Assembly: GCA_913061315.1 (NCBI GenBank)
Contig: CAJXUC010000017.1
Span: 1 to 60,407, forward strand
Source of the DNA: an uncultured Gammaproteobacteria bacterium
GTDB lineage: Bacteria > Pseudomonadota > Gammaproteobacteria > GCA-001735895
DNA: 60,407 nucleotides
Direction of reading: 5' to 3'
The first letter of the stretch is position 1, and each line of letters starts with the position of its first letter. The notes beneath the pieces are model-generated. The model was not told where the DNA came from. It saw only the letters and a list, made by a program, of their open reading frames with translations, and did not search any database. Made by a program: the position numbers and the translations under genes. Positions 18,034 through 27,592 of the stretch are shown piece after piece.

Positions 18034-20952
18034 ATGAGTAAATTAACCAGAAAAACGAGCCAAGTGGTGGCAGCACCTGGCAATCTTCGGGCCAATAATA
18101 TTTGTCAACCGATTGATAAGTCTTCATCTGTTGCGAACGCCGTTAGTAGAAGAAGCTTTTTAAAACGATCAGGCCTAATGGCCGGTGGTGCTGCACTAGC
18201 ATCAAGTGTTAGTCCAGTGATGATGAAAAAAGCTCAGGCTAGTAATTCTTCTCTAGGTGATATTAAGGAAGTAAAAACAGTTTGTACTCACTGCTCTGTA
18301 GGTTGTGGCATTATTGCTGAAGTCCAAAATGGTGTTTGGACTGGACAAGAGCCTGCTTTTGATCATCCGTTCAATAAAGGCGCTCATTGCGCCAAGGGTG
18401 CTGCGATTCGTGAGCATGGGCATGGTGAAAAACGTCTGAAATACCCGACTAAGCTAGTTGATGGTAAATGGAAAAAAGTATCTTGGGATGAAGCCATTAG
18501 TGATATCGGTGACCAGTTACTTGACATTAGAGAAAAGAACAGCCCTGATTCAGTTTATTGGTTAGGTAGTGCTAAGCACAGTAATGAGCAAGCTTACCTA
18601 TTTCGTAAAATGGCCGCTATGTGGGGAACTAACAACGTAGACCATCAGGCCAGAATATGTCACTCAACCACGGTTGCAGGTGTAGCAAACACTTGGGGCT
18701 ATGGTGCGATGACCAATTCTTATAACGATATGCACAACTCGAAAGCTATCTTAATGATTGGCTCTAATCCGGCTGAGGCTCATCCCGTTGCCTTGCAGCA
18801 TATTTTTAAAGCTAAAGAAGAAAATAATGCTCCGATTATTGTAATAGATCCGCGTTTTACTCGAACAGCAGCCCACGCTGACCATTTCTTACAAATTCGA
18901 CCCGGTACTGACGTCCCGGTCATCTGGGGTATGTTGTGGCATATTTTCCAAAATGGTTGGGAGGATAAAGAATTTATTCGTCAACGCGTTTATGGTGTCG
19001 AAGAAATTCGCCAAGAAGTAGCAAAATGGACACCTGACGAAGTCGAACGTGTTACGGGCGTTTCTGAATCACGTGTTTATGGTGCAGCCAAAGCAATGGC
19101 TGATAATCGTCCAAGCACCTTCGTTTGGTGTATGGGTGGCACTCAACACACCATTGGTAATAACAATACACGCGCTTATTGTGTTTTCCAGTTAGTTCTT
19201 GGCAACATGGGCGTACCCGGTGGTGGAACCAATATTTTCCGTGGCCATGACAACGTTCAAGGTGCGACTGATCTAGGTGTTCTATCGAACACACTGCCTG
19301 GTTATTACGGCTTAAAGCCGGGTTCATGGAAGCATTGGGCTAAAGTATGGGACTTGGATTATGAATGGGTGAAGAGCCGCTTTGACAAGGGTAGCTACGA
19401 GCAAAGCAAAGGTAAAGATGCCCATGTTATGAACACCAAAGGCATTCCAGTTTCACGTTGGATTGATGGTGTTTTAGAAGACAAAGAGAATATTGCTCAA
19501 AAAGACAACGTTAAGGCAATGATCTTTTGGGGCCATGCGCCTAACAGTCAAACCCGTGGCGCAGAAATGAAAAAAGCCATGGAAAAGCTCGACTTACTTG
19601 TCATTGTTGATCCTTACCCAACAGCGTCGGCCATTATGCATGACCGTAAAAATGGCGTGTATTTATTGCCAGCAGCGACACAAATGGAAACTTATGGTTC
19701 TGTAACTGCTTCTAATCGATCTTTTCAATGGCGTTCCAAGGTTATTGAGCCATTGTTTGAATCTTTACCTGACCATACCATTATGTATAAGTTGTCAAAA
19801 AAGCTTGGCTTTTCTGAAGAGCTTTTTAAACATATCGAAGTCAAAGGCGAAGAGCCTTATGTTGAAGATGTTTTACGTGAAATAAATAGCGGAATGTGGA
19901 CTATTGGGTATACCGGGCAAAGCCCTGAAAGACTCAAAATGCACCAAGAAAATTGGGGCACTTTTGATTACACTTCCCTTAAAGCAGAGGGTGGGCCTGC
20001 CGATGGTGATTTCTACGGATTACCTTGGCCAGCTTGGGGAACACCTGAAATGAAGCACCCAGGTACTCCAAACCTTTATAATCCAGCGCTTTCTATTGCT
20101 GAAGGTGGTTTGACGTTCCGTGCTAGATTCGGTGTTGAGCGTAATGGCGATAATTTACTTGCAGAAGGTTCGTATAGTAAAGGATCCGAAATCAAAGATG
20201 GTTATCCTGAATTTAGTCACACTATGCTGAAAAAACTAGGCTGGTGGGACGATTTAACTGCTGATGAAAAAAAGCAGGCTGAAGGAAAGAATTGGAAGAC
20301 TGACCTTTCTGGTGGTATTCAACGGGTTGCTATTAAACACGGTTGTGCACCATTTGGAAATGCAAAGGCCCGAGCCGTTGTATGGACCTTCCCTGATCCT
20401 GTTCCAATTCATCGTGAACCGCTTTATACCTCACGACGTGACTTGGTTGAGAAATATCCAACCTACGAAGATCGGAAGTCTTTCTGGCGTTTACCAACTC
20501 GATATAAGTCAATACAAGCCAAAGACTATTCAGGCGACTATCCTATTATCCTAACGTCTGGCCGATTGGTTGAATACGAAGGCGGTGGTGACGAGTCTCG
20601 TTCGAATCGTTGGTTAGCTGAATTACAGCAAGACATGTTTGTCGAGATGCACCCAAGAGATGCCAACAATGCAGGCGTAAAAGATGGCGACGATGTATGG
20701 CTTGAAGGAGCTGAGGGCTCGAGAGTCAAAGTCAAAGCTCTTGTTACAAGACGAGTCAGTTCTGGTGTTGCTTTTATGCCATTTCATTTCTCTGGTCATA
20801 TGCAAGGTGTTGATATGACAGGAAATTTTCCTGAAGGTACAGCGCCCTATGTAGCAGGTGAAGCAGCCAATACAGCCATGACCTACGGTTATGATTCGGT
20901 AACTCAAATGCAAGAAACCAAATGCAGCCTTTGCCGCATTACTAAAGTTTAG
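18034..20952 (+). CDS. fdhA: Formate dehydrogenase catalytic subunit, Tat-exported
   Basis: The 972-residue subunit starts with a Tat signal (SRRSFLK at 38-44, then a glycine/alanine-rich hydrophobic stretch to about residue 70). Next comes the N-terminal 4Fe-4S site (VCTHCSVGCG, with a fourth Cys in GAHCAKGA). The catalytic motif ARICHSTTVAG carries Cys at the position that is selenocysteine in E. coli FdhN, so no UGA decoding is needed. The C-terminal molybdopterin-dinucleotide domain begins around PIILTSGRLVEYEGGGDESRSN. It oxidises formate to CO2 at a Mo- or W-bisPGD centre on the periplasmic side. FdhB follows after 14 bases. Confidence 0.96.
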   Translation: MSKLTRKTSQVVAAPGNLRANNICQPIDKSSSVANAVSRRSFLKRSGLMAGGAALASSVSPVMMKKAQASNSSLGDIKEVKTVCTHCSVGCGIIAEVQNGVWTGQEPAFDHPFNKGAHCAKGAAIREHGHGEKRLKYPTKLVDGKWKKVSWDEAISDIGDQLLDIREKNSPDSVYWLGSAKHSNEQAYLFRKMAAMWGTNNVDHQARICHSTTVAGVANTWGYGAMTNSYNDMHNSKAILMIGSNPAEAHPVALQHIFKAKEENNAPIIVIDPRFTRTAAHADHFLQIRPGTDVPVIWGMLWHIFQNGWEDKEFIRQRVYGVEEIRQEVAKWTPDEVERVTGVSESRVYGAAKAMADNRPSTFVWCMGGTQHTIGNNNTRAYCVFQLVLGNMGVPGGGTNIFRGHDNVQGATDLGVLSNTLPGYYGLKPGSWKHWAKVWDLDYEWVKSRFDKGSYEQSKGKDAHVMNTKGIPVSRWIDGVLEDKENIAQKDNVKAMIFWGHAPNSQTRGAEMKKAMEKLDLLVIVDPYPTASAIMHDRKNGVYLLPAATQMETYGSVTASNRSFQWRSKVIEPLFESLPDHTIMYKLSKKLGFSEELFKHIEVKGEEPYVEDVLREINSGMWTIGYTGQSPERLKMHQENWGTFDYTSLKAEGGPADGDFYGLPWPAWGTPEMKHPGTPNLYNPALSIAEGGLTFRARFGVERNGDNLLAEGSYSKGSEIKDGYPEFSHTMLKKLGWWDDLTADEKKQAEGKNWKTDLSGGIQRVAIKHGCAPFGNAKARAVVWTFPDPVPIHREPLYTSRRDLVEKYPTYEDRKSFWRLPTRYKSIQAKDYSGDYPIILTSGRLVEYEGGGDESRSNRWLAELQQDMFVEMHPRDANNAGVKDGDDVWLEGAEGSRVKVKALVTRRVSSGVAFMPFHFSGHMQGVDMTGNFPEGTAPYVAGEAANTAMTYGYDSVTQMQETKCSLCRITKV

Positions 20953-20966
20953 GAGAGGATTTTAAA

Positions 20967-21560
20967 ATGGCTAGAATGAAATTCTATTGTGATGCAGAAC
21001 GTTGTATTGAATGTAATGCTTGTGTTACTGCGTGTAAGAATGAACACGAAATACCTTGGGGTGTGAATCGTCGTCGAGTTGTGACGATAAAAGACGGTGA
21101 GCCAGGTGAAAGGTCATTGTCTGTTGCTTGTATGCATTGCTCAGATGCCCCTTGCGCAGCGGTTTGCCCTGTTGATTGTTTCTATACAACGAATGATGGT
21201 GTTGTATTACATGACAAAGATATTTGTATAGGCTGTGGTTATTGCTTCTATGCTTGTCCGTTTGGAGCACCGCAGTTTCCAGAAGCAGCAGCTTTTTCTT
21301 CACGCGGTAAAATGGACAAATGTACTTTTTGTGCTGGCGGTCCTGAAGAAGATCATAGTTCAGATGAATATAAAAAGTATGGTCGAAATCGTTTAGCAGA
21401 AGGCAAGTTGCCACTATGTGCTGAGATGTGTTCCACCAAAGCACTTCTTGCGGGTGATGCTAATATCCTGTCAGATATCTATAGAAAGCGAATTGTTAAT
21501 CGAGGTGCTAGTGTTCTTAACTGGGGCGTTTCTTATGATAATTCAAAGTTAAGATCTTAG
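20967..21560 (+). CDS. fdhB: Formate dehydrogenase iron-sulfur subunit
   Basis: The 197-residue protein has four ferredoxin-type cysteine groups: CIECNACVTACKNEHE at the start, CMHCSDAPCAAVCPVDC, CIGCGYCFYACPFGAP, and CTFCAGG with a late CAEMCSTKAL. This is the arrangement of FdnH/FdoH-like subunits that carry electrons from FdhA to cytochrome b. There is no signal peptide, as expected if it is carried out with FdhA through the Tat pathway. It lacks the C-terminal membrane anchor helix of E. coli FdnH and is shorter, resembling the FdhB group of many marine bacteria. A Shine-Dalgarno (AGGAGAGG) precedes the ATG. Confidence 0.94.
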   Translation: MARMKFYCDAERCIECNACVTACKNEHEIPWGVNRRRVVTIKDGEPGERSLSVACMHCSDAPCAAVCPVDCFYTTNDGVVLHDKDICIGCGYCFYACPFGAPQFPEAAAFSSRGKMDKCTFCAGGPEEDHSSDEYKKYGRNRLAEGKLPLCAEMCSTKALLAGDANILSDIYRKRIVNRGASVLNWGVSYDNSKLRS

Positions 21561-21593
21561 TCGCTGTCAGATAGAGATAGCTGATCATACTAG

Positions 21594-21629
21594 ACCAATA
21601 AAGCAATGTTTTTTAATCGCTTTATTGGT
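21594..21629 (+). terminator. Hairpin between fdhB and fdhC
   Basis: An 11-base perfect inverted repeat (ACCAATAAAGC / GCTTTATTGGT) with a 14-base, T-rich loop lies 34 bases after the fdhB stop. It has no strong U-run behind the stem, so it may stabilise or partly terminate the fdhAB message rather than end it fully. The 178-base gap to fdhC contains no recognised gene. Confidence 0.55.
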
Positions 21630-21738
21630 TCTAGTTCTAATTGATCTGAATAGTGTTTGTTGCGCAACTAACTTCGTTATGCCTAATAAAGCAGCACATA
21701 AATGTTGTTAAGCCAGTAAGATAAAGTGGAAATATTTA

Positions 21739-22740
21739 ATGACTAAACTACTCAAAACTATATTGTTCATCAGTTTTTTATTACTTCCTCAAATCGCACA
21801 GAGTAATATCTCAAGTAATCAATTTGATGAAAGTATTAGCATAGAGAACCCGGGTGCTGAATTATGGCGTAATGTCAGGCAACGTGACGGTATTTTTGAG
21901 GGAACCAGCCAAAGTCAGTCAACTGATGCTAATTTTTTAATTAATATTACTGGTGAGGCATGGCGTCAATACCGTATGTTAGATTTAATTCCAAAAGCAG
22001 GTATTGCATTGCTTGTTTCTTTAATCGGTGTTTTGTTATTTCGGGTAATTCGAGGTAACATTCTGCTGGAGGCTGGGCGTTCAGGGATTAAAATACTACG
22101 CTTTAGCACCAGTCAACGGGTGATCCATTGGGTTACCGCTATACTCTTTATAATATTGTCACTCACCGGCTTGTTATTATTATTCGGGCGAAGTTTTTTA
22201 ATTCCGATGATGGGTGCCGAAGCTTTTAGTTATTTTGCAGTCGGGGCAAAATTTTTACATGATTACTTAGGCCCAGCATTTGCTGTGTCATTGGTATTAT
22301 TATTTATATTTTTCATTAAAGGTAACATGCCTTCTCTGAAACAAGACCTTGCTTGGTTGGCCAAAGGTGGTGGAATGCTTGGGCGTCATGCCAGTGCTGA
22401 CAGATACAATGCAGGCGAAAAGGGTTGGTTTTGGATAGCCGCTTTTGTTGGCGGTGCCATTGTTGTCAGTGGTTTTGTGTTGGATTTTCCGATATTTGGA
22501 CAATCACGAGAAACTATGGAGTTGTTCCATGTAATTCATACTATTGCGGCAACCCTTATTGTAATTGCTTCCATTGGTCATATTTACATGGGCACCATCG
22601 CTATGGACGGTACTTTTGAAGTGATGAAAACAGGTTACTGTGATAGTAACTGGGCAAAAGAGCATCATGATTTGTGGTATGAAAAGCAGCTAGCTGCTGG
22701 TAAAGTGCCTGCTCAAAAAACACCCACTAAATCATCCTAA
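21739..22740 (+). CDS. fdhC: Formate dehydrogenase cytochrome b subunit
   Basis: The 333-residue protein starts with a signal peptide (LLKTILFISFLLLPQIAQS), then about 65 residues of periplasmic sequence, then membrane helices. Helices contain the cytochrome b561-type motifs: QRVIHWVTAILFIILSLTG, FLHDYLGPAFAVSLVLL and ELFHVIHTIAATLIVIASIGHIYMG, whose histidines can bind two hemes. It anchors the enzyme and passes electrons to quinone. The longer N-terminus with a signal peptide is typical of the FdhC type rather than E. coli FdnI. DUF3144 follows after 12 bases. Confidence 0.92.
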   Translation: MTKLLKTILFISFLLLPQIAQSNISSNQFDESISIENPGAELWRNVRQRDGIFEGTSQSQSTDANFLINITGEAWRQYRMLDLIPKAGIALLVSLIGVLLFRVIRGNILLEAGRSGIKILRFSTSQRVIHWVTAILFIILSLTGLLLLFGRSFLIPMMGAEAFSYFAVGAKFLHDYLGPAFAVSLVLLFIFFIKGNMPSLKQDLAWLAKGGGMLGRHASADRYNAGEKGWFWIAAFVGGAIVVSGFVLDFPIFGQSRETMELFHVIHTIAATLIVIASIGHIYMGTIAMDGTFEVMKTGYCDSNWAKEHHDLWYEKQLAAGKVPAQKTPTKSS

Positions 22741-22752
22741 AAGAGAAAAATT

Positions 22753-23067
22753 ATGTCAGCTAATGAAATGAGTGATGAAGAACTTGACGCCCATTTTCGT
22801 GACTTGGTCGACCTGTTTATCGACCAAGGTAACGAGCTAGCTAAAAATAGCAATTCTGAGAATATTGGTCTCGCCTTACTACATGCCGCCTCTCGCTATA
22901 GTGCTTTTGTGGTTTCATCACATGCTGAGTCCCTCGCTCAGTATGAAAAAGATATTGTGGGCGCCAAGTCTTATTTTCAGGCAGAATATAGTAATATGTT
23001 GGACGAAAATTTCGAGGACTATAAACAGGTTTATGTGAATAAACCAGTTGATGCAAACGCTAGCTAA
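22753..23067 (+). CDS. DUF3144 family protein
   Basis: The 104-residue, acidic, helical protein begins with DEELDAHFRDLVDLFIDQGNELAKN and has ALLHAASRYSAFVVSSHA, as in DUF3144 (PF11342). The family has no known function; members are small soluble proteins. It is the last gene of the fdh operon, with a GAGAAAAATT leader overlapping the end of fdhC. A weak hairpin (AAGTGC / GCACTT, 23097-23114) follows and may end the transcript. A link to formate metabolism is only positional. Confidence 0.8.
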   Translation: MSANEMSDEELDAHFRDLVDLFIDQGNELAKNSNSENIGLALLHAASRYSAFVVSSHAESLAQYEKDIVGAKSYFQAEYSNMLDENFEDYKQVYVNKPVDANAS

Positions 23068-23221
23068 TCTGGTTCAATTAATCGGCAACCCTCAATAAGT
23101 GCATGGAAGCACTTTTAACATTTCTCCTTTGATTGTGTCTTGAACCATCGAGATCTTTATAAAAACTCGATCAGTCTTTGGTCATTACTGACTTGATAAT
23201 CTATTATTGCCTCTTAAAATC

Positions 23222-25309
23222 TTATAGCGTTTCAATCTCTTCAAGTTGCTTAATTAGCATGTCTTCATCCTCCAGTAAGATAGGTTCCTGAAGTAAAGTG
23301 ATTGTAAATTCGCTGCCTTTATTTAGTTCAGAATTTACTTCTATATTCCCGCCATAACGGCGTACTAAGCCGTAACTGATTGACAGCCCTAAACCAGTGC
23401 CTTCACCTTGAGTTTTAGTGGTATAAAATGGATTAAATACCTTATCAGTACTACTAGCATCCATACCAGCACCATTATCTTTGACAGTAATCTTCACTCC
23501 TTTATCACCATAATCTTGGCTATATATCCTGATTAGGCCATTTTTATCTGGTAATGCCTGAATTGAATTAGTCATCAAATTGACGAGAACCTGTTGTAAT
23601 TCTTGTGAATTTATTCGGATTAAAATTGAGGAATCCAAAGTAAGTTCTAAATCATAACTAATGTCTGACCGTAAATGTTGTATTAATTTAGATGTCTCTT
23701 TAATTAATTGGTTAACGTCTACTTCATTCATATAACCGGCATAAGCATCTGGTTTTGCGTATTGAAGTAAATTAGTGGTGATGTCTTTTATTCGATATAT
23801 TTGTTCTATGATGAGGTCGACTTCATCCTGAACGGGTTCCAGCTGTGATCCCATCTCAGCCGTAATAACATCGATATTACCTAGAATAACAGCAGTGGGG
23901 TTATTGATTTCATGGGCTACGCCAGCGGTTAATTCACCTAGCGCGGCTAATTTTTCAGCTATAACAAGTTTCTGTCGGGTTTTTTTTAATATGGCAATCG
24001 TGCTGATTAACTCACTATTTTTTAATTTGAGCTCAGAAGTTCTTTCATCTACTTTTTGTTCTAGTTCTTTAGCCCAACTTTGAATTTGTAACTTACGCTT
24101 GCCTAATAAATCTAACATGACGTCAAACTCGTTTGCAAGTGAACCAATTTCGTCCTTTGAAGCTATTTTTCCTATTCTTAAATCCTTCCCTTTTCTAGTG
24201 GCGTATACAACTGAACTCATACGTTCAATCGGTTTAAATATCGACTTAGCTCCAATGACCGCGACCAAGCTTGTGAGGCCCATTAGAATTAGAAACAGTA
24301 AAACGAGGCCGATTAATGCATTGATTAAAGATTGCCTGAAAGGAGCCTCAAGGAATCCTGCGTATAGCATTCCCACTCGGTTGCCTTCGATATCAATAAT
24401 GGGCTCATAAGATGAGATATACCAATCATTCACCACAAAAGCTCGATCGATCCACGTTTCACCCTGATCTAAAACGATGGTGCGGACTTCATCTGAAACA
24501 CGAGTACCCAATGCGCGTTCTCCAGTTTTAACGGGAACATTGGTACTAATTCGAACATCATCAAGAAATACCGTGACAGTACCTATGCTACCTTCAATAA
24601 GGCTGCCAGGTCCGTAAACCAAGTCTCTTATGACATCAACAAAACCGAAGTTTGCATTCAGTAAAATACCTGCATCGAGAATCGCTAATACTTTCAGGTT
24701 AGTATCACGGATGGGGTAAAGGGCTCGAATCATCATCCCGCGATCCTCGGCAACTTTGTCTGTTGTTCTGGCTCGTGATGTTTCGATTAAAGGTAAATGA
24801 ACCTGCTCTGCAAGTTGAAATCTCTTCAAATCATAAGTGGAAAATATTTCTACACCGACTGATGGCCTTCCAAATTGTGCGGCTTTAAGCGCTGATGATG
24901 CCCTTGAGGCATTAATATGAGTTGATTGGTTTAACGAATGAAGCGGTAGGCCTTTAATATCAATTAATTGTATATAGGAAAACGAGTGATCCTTTTTTAA
25001 TTGGCTTATTTGTTTTTGTATGGCTTCAGAATTATTGTCAGCAAGTTCTGTTCTAAAAGTATAGGAATCTGCAGTTTTTCCTATTGCGTTTAAATAATCC
25101 CGTTGAATGCGTTTAAAGATGTCATGGGATACTGATAGGTCGGTATTTACTTTTATATAGAGTTGATCATAACTAAAGTTAGCTCCCCAGTAGATAGCAA
25201 GCATTAAAGCGATGGGCATGACCAATAAAATTGGAAACAAAACTAATACCAGTACTTTATAGCGAACTGTTTGTTGAACTCGGTTGATTATACGAGAGAC
25301 GCCGAGCAT
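23222..25309 (-). CDS. Membrane sensor histidine kinase
   Basis: The 695-residue kinase has a transmembrane segment near residues 17-40 and a large periplasmic sensor region (about 41-330, Cache-like with YPIRDTNLKVLAILDAGIL). A second transmembrane segment (about 331-358), HAMP domain and coiled coil follow. The phospho-acceptor is His466 in GVAHEINNP. The ATPase boxes are N (NLMTNSIQALPD), G1 (DNGAGMD) and G2 (GTGLGLSIS). It sits downstream of the response regulator gene, with a 46-base gap, and would phosphorylate it. The periplasmic sensor suits detection of a small extracellular molecule, possibly formate or a related acid; the ligand is not known. Confidence 0.92.
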   Translation of the reverse strand: MLGVSRIINRVQQTVRYKVLVLVLFPILLVMPIALMLAIYWGANFSYDQLYIKVNTDLSVSHDIFKRIQRDYLNAIGKTADSYTFRTELADNNSEAIQKQISQLKKDHSFSYIQLIDIKGLPLHSLNQSTHINASRASSALKAAQFGRPSVGVEIFSTYDLKRFQLAEQVHLPLIETSRARTTDKVAEDRGMMIRALYPIRDTNLKVLAILDAGILLNANFGFVDVIRDLVYGPGSLIEGSIGTVTVFLDDVRISTNVPVKTGERALGTRVSDEVRTIVLDQGETWIDRAFVVNDWYISSYEPIIDIEGNRVGMLYAGFLEAPFRQSLINALIGLVLLFLILMGLTSLVAVIGAKSIFKPIERMSSVVYATRKGKDLRIGKIASKDEIGSLANEFDVMLDLLGKRKLQIQSWAKELEQKVDERTSELKLKNSELISTIAILKKTRQKLVIAEKLAALGELTAGVAHEINNPTAVILGNIDVITAEMGSQLEPVQDEVDLIIEQIYRIKDITTNLLQYAKPDAYAGYMNEVDVNQLIKETSKLIQHLRSDISYDLELTLDSSILIRINSQELQQVLVNLMTNSIQALPDKNGLIRIYSQDYGDKGVKITVKDNGAGMDASSTDKVFNPFYTTKTQGEGTGLGLSISYGLVRRYGGNIEVNSELNKGSEFTITLLQEPILLEDEDMLIKQLEEIETL

Positions 25310-25355
25310 AAAAACGACCTGTTGCGGTGGCTAGTTTTAGAGATTGATCCGTTGA

Positions 25356-26765
25356 CTATAGGGCTGATTCTTTTGATCCCCAGAGAAAGACTTTTCTTTC
25401 TAAGGTTTTTCTTGATACGCCTAACTGTCTTGCTGCTGCCGACTTATTGCCACTGTGTACTTTGAGTACTTTCAAGATATGTTTCTTTTCAATGTCAGCT
25501 AAAAGAAAGCTAGTATTGTCATCACTTTCGATAGTGTGTGCATTTTGTTTAGCGCCGGTGATGCACTCACTCGGTGGTGTTCCAAGTAACAAACTTCTTT
25601 CGATCACATTTTTTAATTCTCGAACATTACCAGGCCAGTGATATTGACTTAATTTGACTAATTCAGATTCATCAATGTAGGGTGCCTTGGTGCCTAGATT
25701 AGCCGATATAGTCTGAATAAAGTGTTGAACCAACAAGTTTAAATCAGTGGATCGGCTTCTCAGCGGTGGAATTTGAAGGTTTAAAACATTCAGCCTAAAA
25801 TAAAGATCCTCCCTAAACAAGCCGGCTTCAACCAGTTTACCCAGTTCTTTATTTGTGGCGGCAATGATGCGCACATTAACGGGTAATTCCTTATTTGAAC
25901 CCACCGGTCTAATCGATTTCTCTTCGAGTACTCTTAATAAATGCGCTTGCATTGAGATTGGCATTTCCCCTATTTCATCCAAGAAAAGTGTGCCATCATT
26001 TGCATAGCTGAATAATCCTTCACGTCTTTGATGGGCACCGGTGAAGGCTCCCTTTGCGTGGCCAAATAACTCACTTTCTAGCAAATCAGCAGCAATGGCA
26101 CCACAATTGACAGGGACAAAGCTACCGCTTCTTTCGCTTAAATCATGAATACTCTTAGCCGCCAGTTCTTTACCCGTGCCAGTTTCTCCTTCAATTAAAA
26201 TGGTAGAGGGCGTAGGAGCAACATATTTGATCGTAGTAAATAGATTTTGCATTAACTGGCTGTCACCAACTATGTTGGAATTTTCGTAGATTTGATCGAC
26301 TTGTCTACGGAGAACGAAGTTTTCTCTTCTAATTTCTTGACGTTCAATACAATTATTGATCGCAGCTAAGATCTGATCCATTCGAAAAGGCTTTATGATA
26401 AAGTCAGCTGCACCAGCTCGAAGAGCCTCGATTGCTACATTAAGATGTGCATGCGCGGTAATAAATATAACGCTAGCATTGGTTCCAGAGTCGCGCAGTT
26501 GCTGAACCCATTCGACACCGGATTTGCCCGGTAGTTTAATGTCAGCAATAATTAAATCAAAGTGGCAACGTTGTTCTAGCTTATCTGCTTCCTCAATATT
26601 CTCTGCTGACTCGACTAGTCCTACATATCGTGATAAGCCTTTTATTAAGAAATTTCTGATACCGTGCTCATCATCAACCACCAGAATAGATCTGTTTTTC
26701 AGCGACTTACTTCCTGAAACTTTATTCTTATCTATTCCGATATTATTAATTACAACCTGACTCAC
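25356..26765 (-). CDS. Sigma-54-dependent response regulator (NtrC family)
   Basis: The 469-residue protein has an N-terminal receiver domain with phospho-acceptor Asp75 (IIADIKLPG). Its AAA+ domain has Walker A GETGTGKE, the sigma-54 contact loop GAFTGA and Walker B GTLFLDEIGE. The C-terminus is a Fis-type helix-turn-helix (KSAAARQLGVSRKTLERK). The presence of GAFTGA means it activates sigma-54 promoters. The two sigma-54 promoters found in this window both serve the fdh genes on the opposite strand, making these the most likely targets. It is transcribed before the histidine kinase gene, in one operon. Confidence 0.95.
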   Translation of the reverse strand: MSQVVINNIGIDKNKVSGSKSLKNRSILVVDDEHGIRNFLIKGLSRYVGLVESAENIEEADKLEQRCHFDLIIADIKLPGKSGVEWVQQLRDSGTNASVIFITAHAHLNVAIEALRAGAADFIIKPFRMDQILAAINNCIERQEIRRENFVLRRQVDQIYENSNIVGDSQLMQNLFTTIKYVAPTPSTILIEGETGTGKELAAKSIHDLSERSGSFVPVNCGAIAADLLESELFGHAKGAFTGAHQRREGLFSYANDGTLFLDEIGEMPISMQAHLLRVLEEKSIRPVGSNKELPVNVRIIAATNKELGKLVEAGLFREDLYFRLNVLNLQIPPLRSRSTDLNLLVQHFIQTISANLGTKAPYIDESELVKLSQYHWPGNVRELKNVIERSLLLGTPPSECITGAKQNAHTIESDDNTSFLLADIEKKHILKVLKVHSGNKSAAARQLGVSRKTLERKVFLWGSKESAL

Positions 26766-26864
26766 TTCGGTTTCCTAAAAGTAGATATAATATTTTTAAA
26801 TTATTCTGGATAACTATACTGCAATAATAAAATGGAATGAAAATATTTAAATTCCTAACAAAGG

Positions 26865-27524
26865 TTATTTAACGGGTGCTATTGTTGTCAGGCCTAAACT
26901 TTCCCAACTTTGCATGCCACCCCGATACCACTTTACTTTATCAGCAGGATATCCATATTTAAGTAGCTTTAAGATGCTATTAGAGGCTTCTCCACACCAA
27001 ATACCACTACAAAATAGAACCAGTGTTCGTGCCTTGCTAAAGTCCCATAGGCCCCTCAGGTTCTTAGCGTTGAATTTTTCTTGTAATATTTCACCTATCA
27101 TTATGGAGTCAGAATCTTGCTTCCAGTCGAGGGTTGTCCAAGGAATGTTAATAGAGCCTGGAATTGTTCCCTTCGCTACCCAATCGGCTAATCGCGTATC
27201 GATAATCAGAATTGAATCGTCACCATCACGACGTTGTTGCAAATAATCAAGGACCTCAAGCTCCGCAATGGTATTAACTCCAACAGCCAAGTTGGCAGGT
27301 TGAATACAAAACGGTGGACATTTACGTGATGTCTTCACATAAGCTGGGTTTATGGTGTTGTCCAGTGCTTGATTACGCTTAATAATGACTTGGGTGTTGC
27401 CATGTTGAACAGTGACTGATTCAATTTTGGCGGTAATATTGACAGTAGCAGCCTGTGTCATAGTGCCCATAAAAGAAAACATGAAGATAAATAATCCCTT
27501 ATAAATACTGGAATTGTGAGTCAT
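26865..27524 (-). CDS. Exported rhodanese-domain protein
   Basis: A hydrophobic signal peptide (GLFIFMFSFMGTMTQA) is followed by a single rhodanese domain. The active-site loop reads LVLFCSGIWCGEAS, and the domain has ILIIDTRLADWVAKGTIPGSINIPW and ends with VKWYRGGMQSWESLGL. I place the start at ATG 27524, preceded by TTGAGGAAAAA as Shine-Dalgarno; the longer reading from TTG 27539 would overlap that site. Periplasmic rhodaneses move sulfane sulfur, but the substrate here is unknown. The Cys pair in CSGIWC is unusual for a plain rhodanese and could support thiol chemistry. A small exported protein is encoded upstream on the same strand. Confidence 0.8.
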   Translation of the reverse strand: MTHNSSIYKGLFIFMFSFMGTMTQAATVNITAKIESVTVQHGNTQVIIKRNQALDNTINPAYVKTSRKCPPFCIQPANLAVGVNTIAELEVLDYLQQRRDGDDSILIIDTRLADWVAKGTIPGSINIPWTTLDWKQDSDSIMIGEILQEKFNAKNLRGLWDFSKARTLVLFCSGIWCGEASNSILKLLKYGYPADKVKWYRGGMQSWESLGLTTIAPVK

Positions 27525-27592
27525 GGTTTTTTTCCTCAAGTGGTATCTAATGGGTAGTAAATTTGAAAAGATAGGGCTTTGGCGATTGCTTA

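Noticed and set aside
18034..20952. Selenocysteine-containing formate dehydrogenase
   Set aside because: The active-site codon in ARICHS is a normal Cys codon and no in-frame TGA occurs, so this is the cysteine form.
20264..21444. Several overlapping antisense or alternate-frame open frames in the fdhA-fdhB region
   Set aside because: They lie inside strongly supported fdh genes, have no family resemblance and no ribosome sites; they are shadows.
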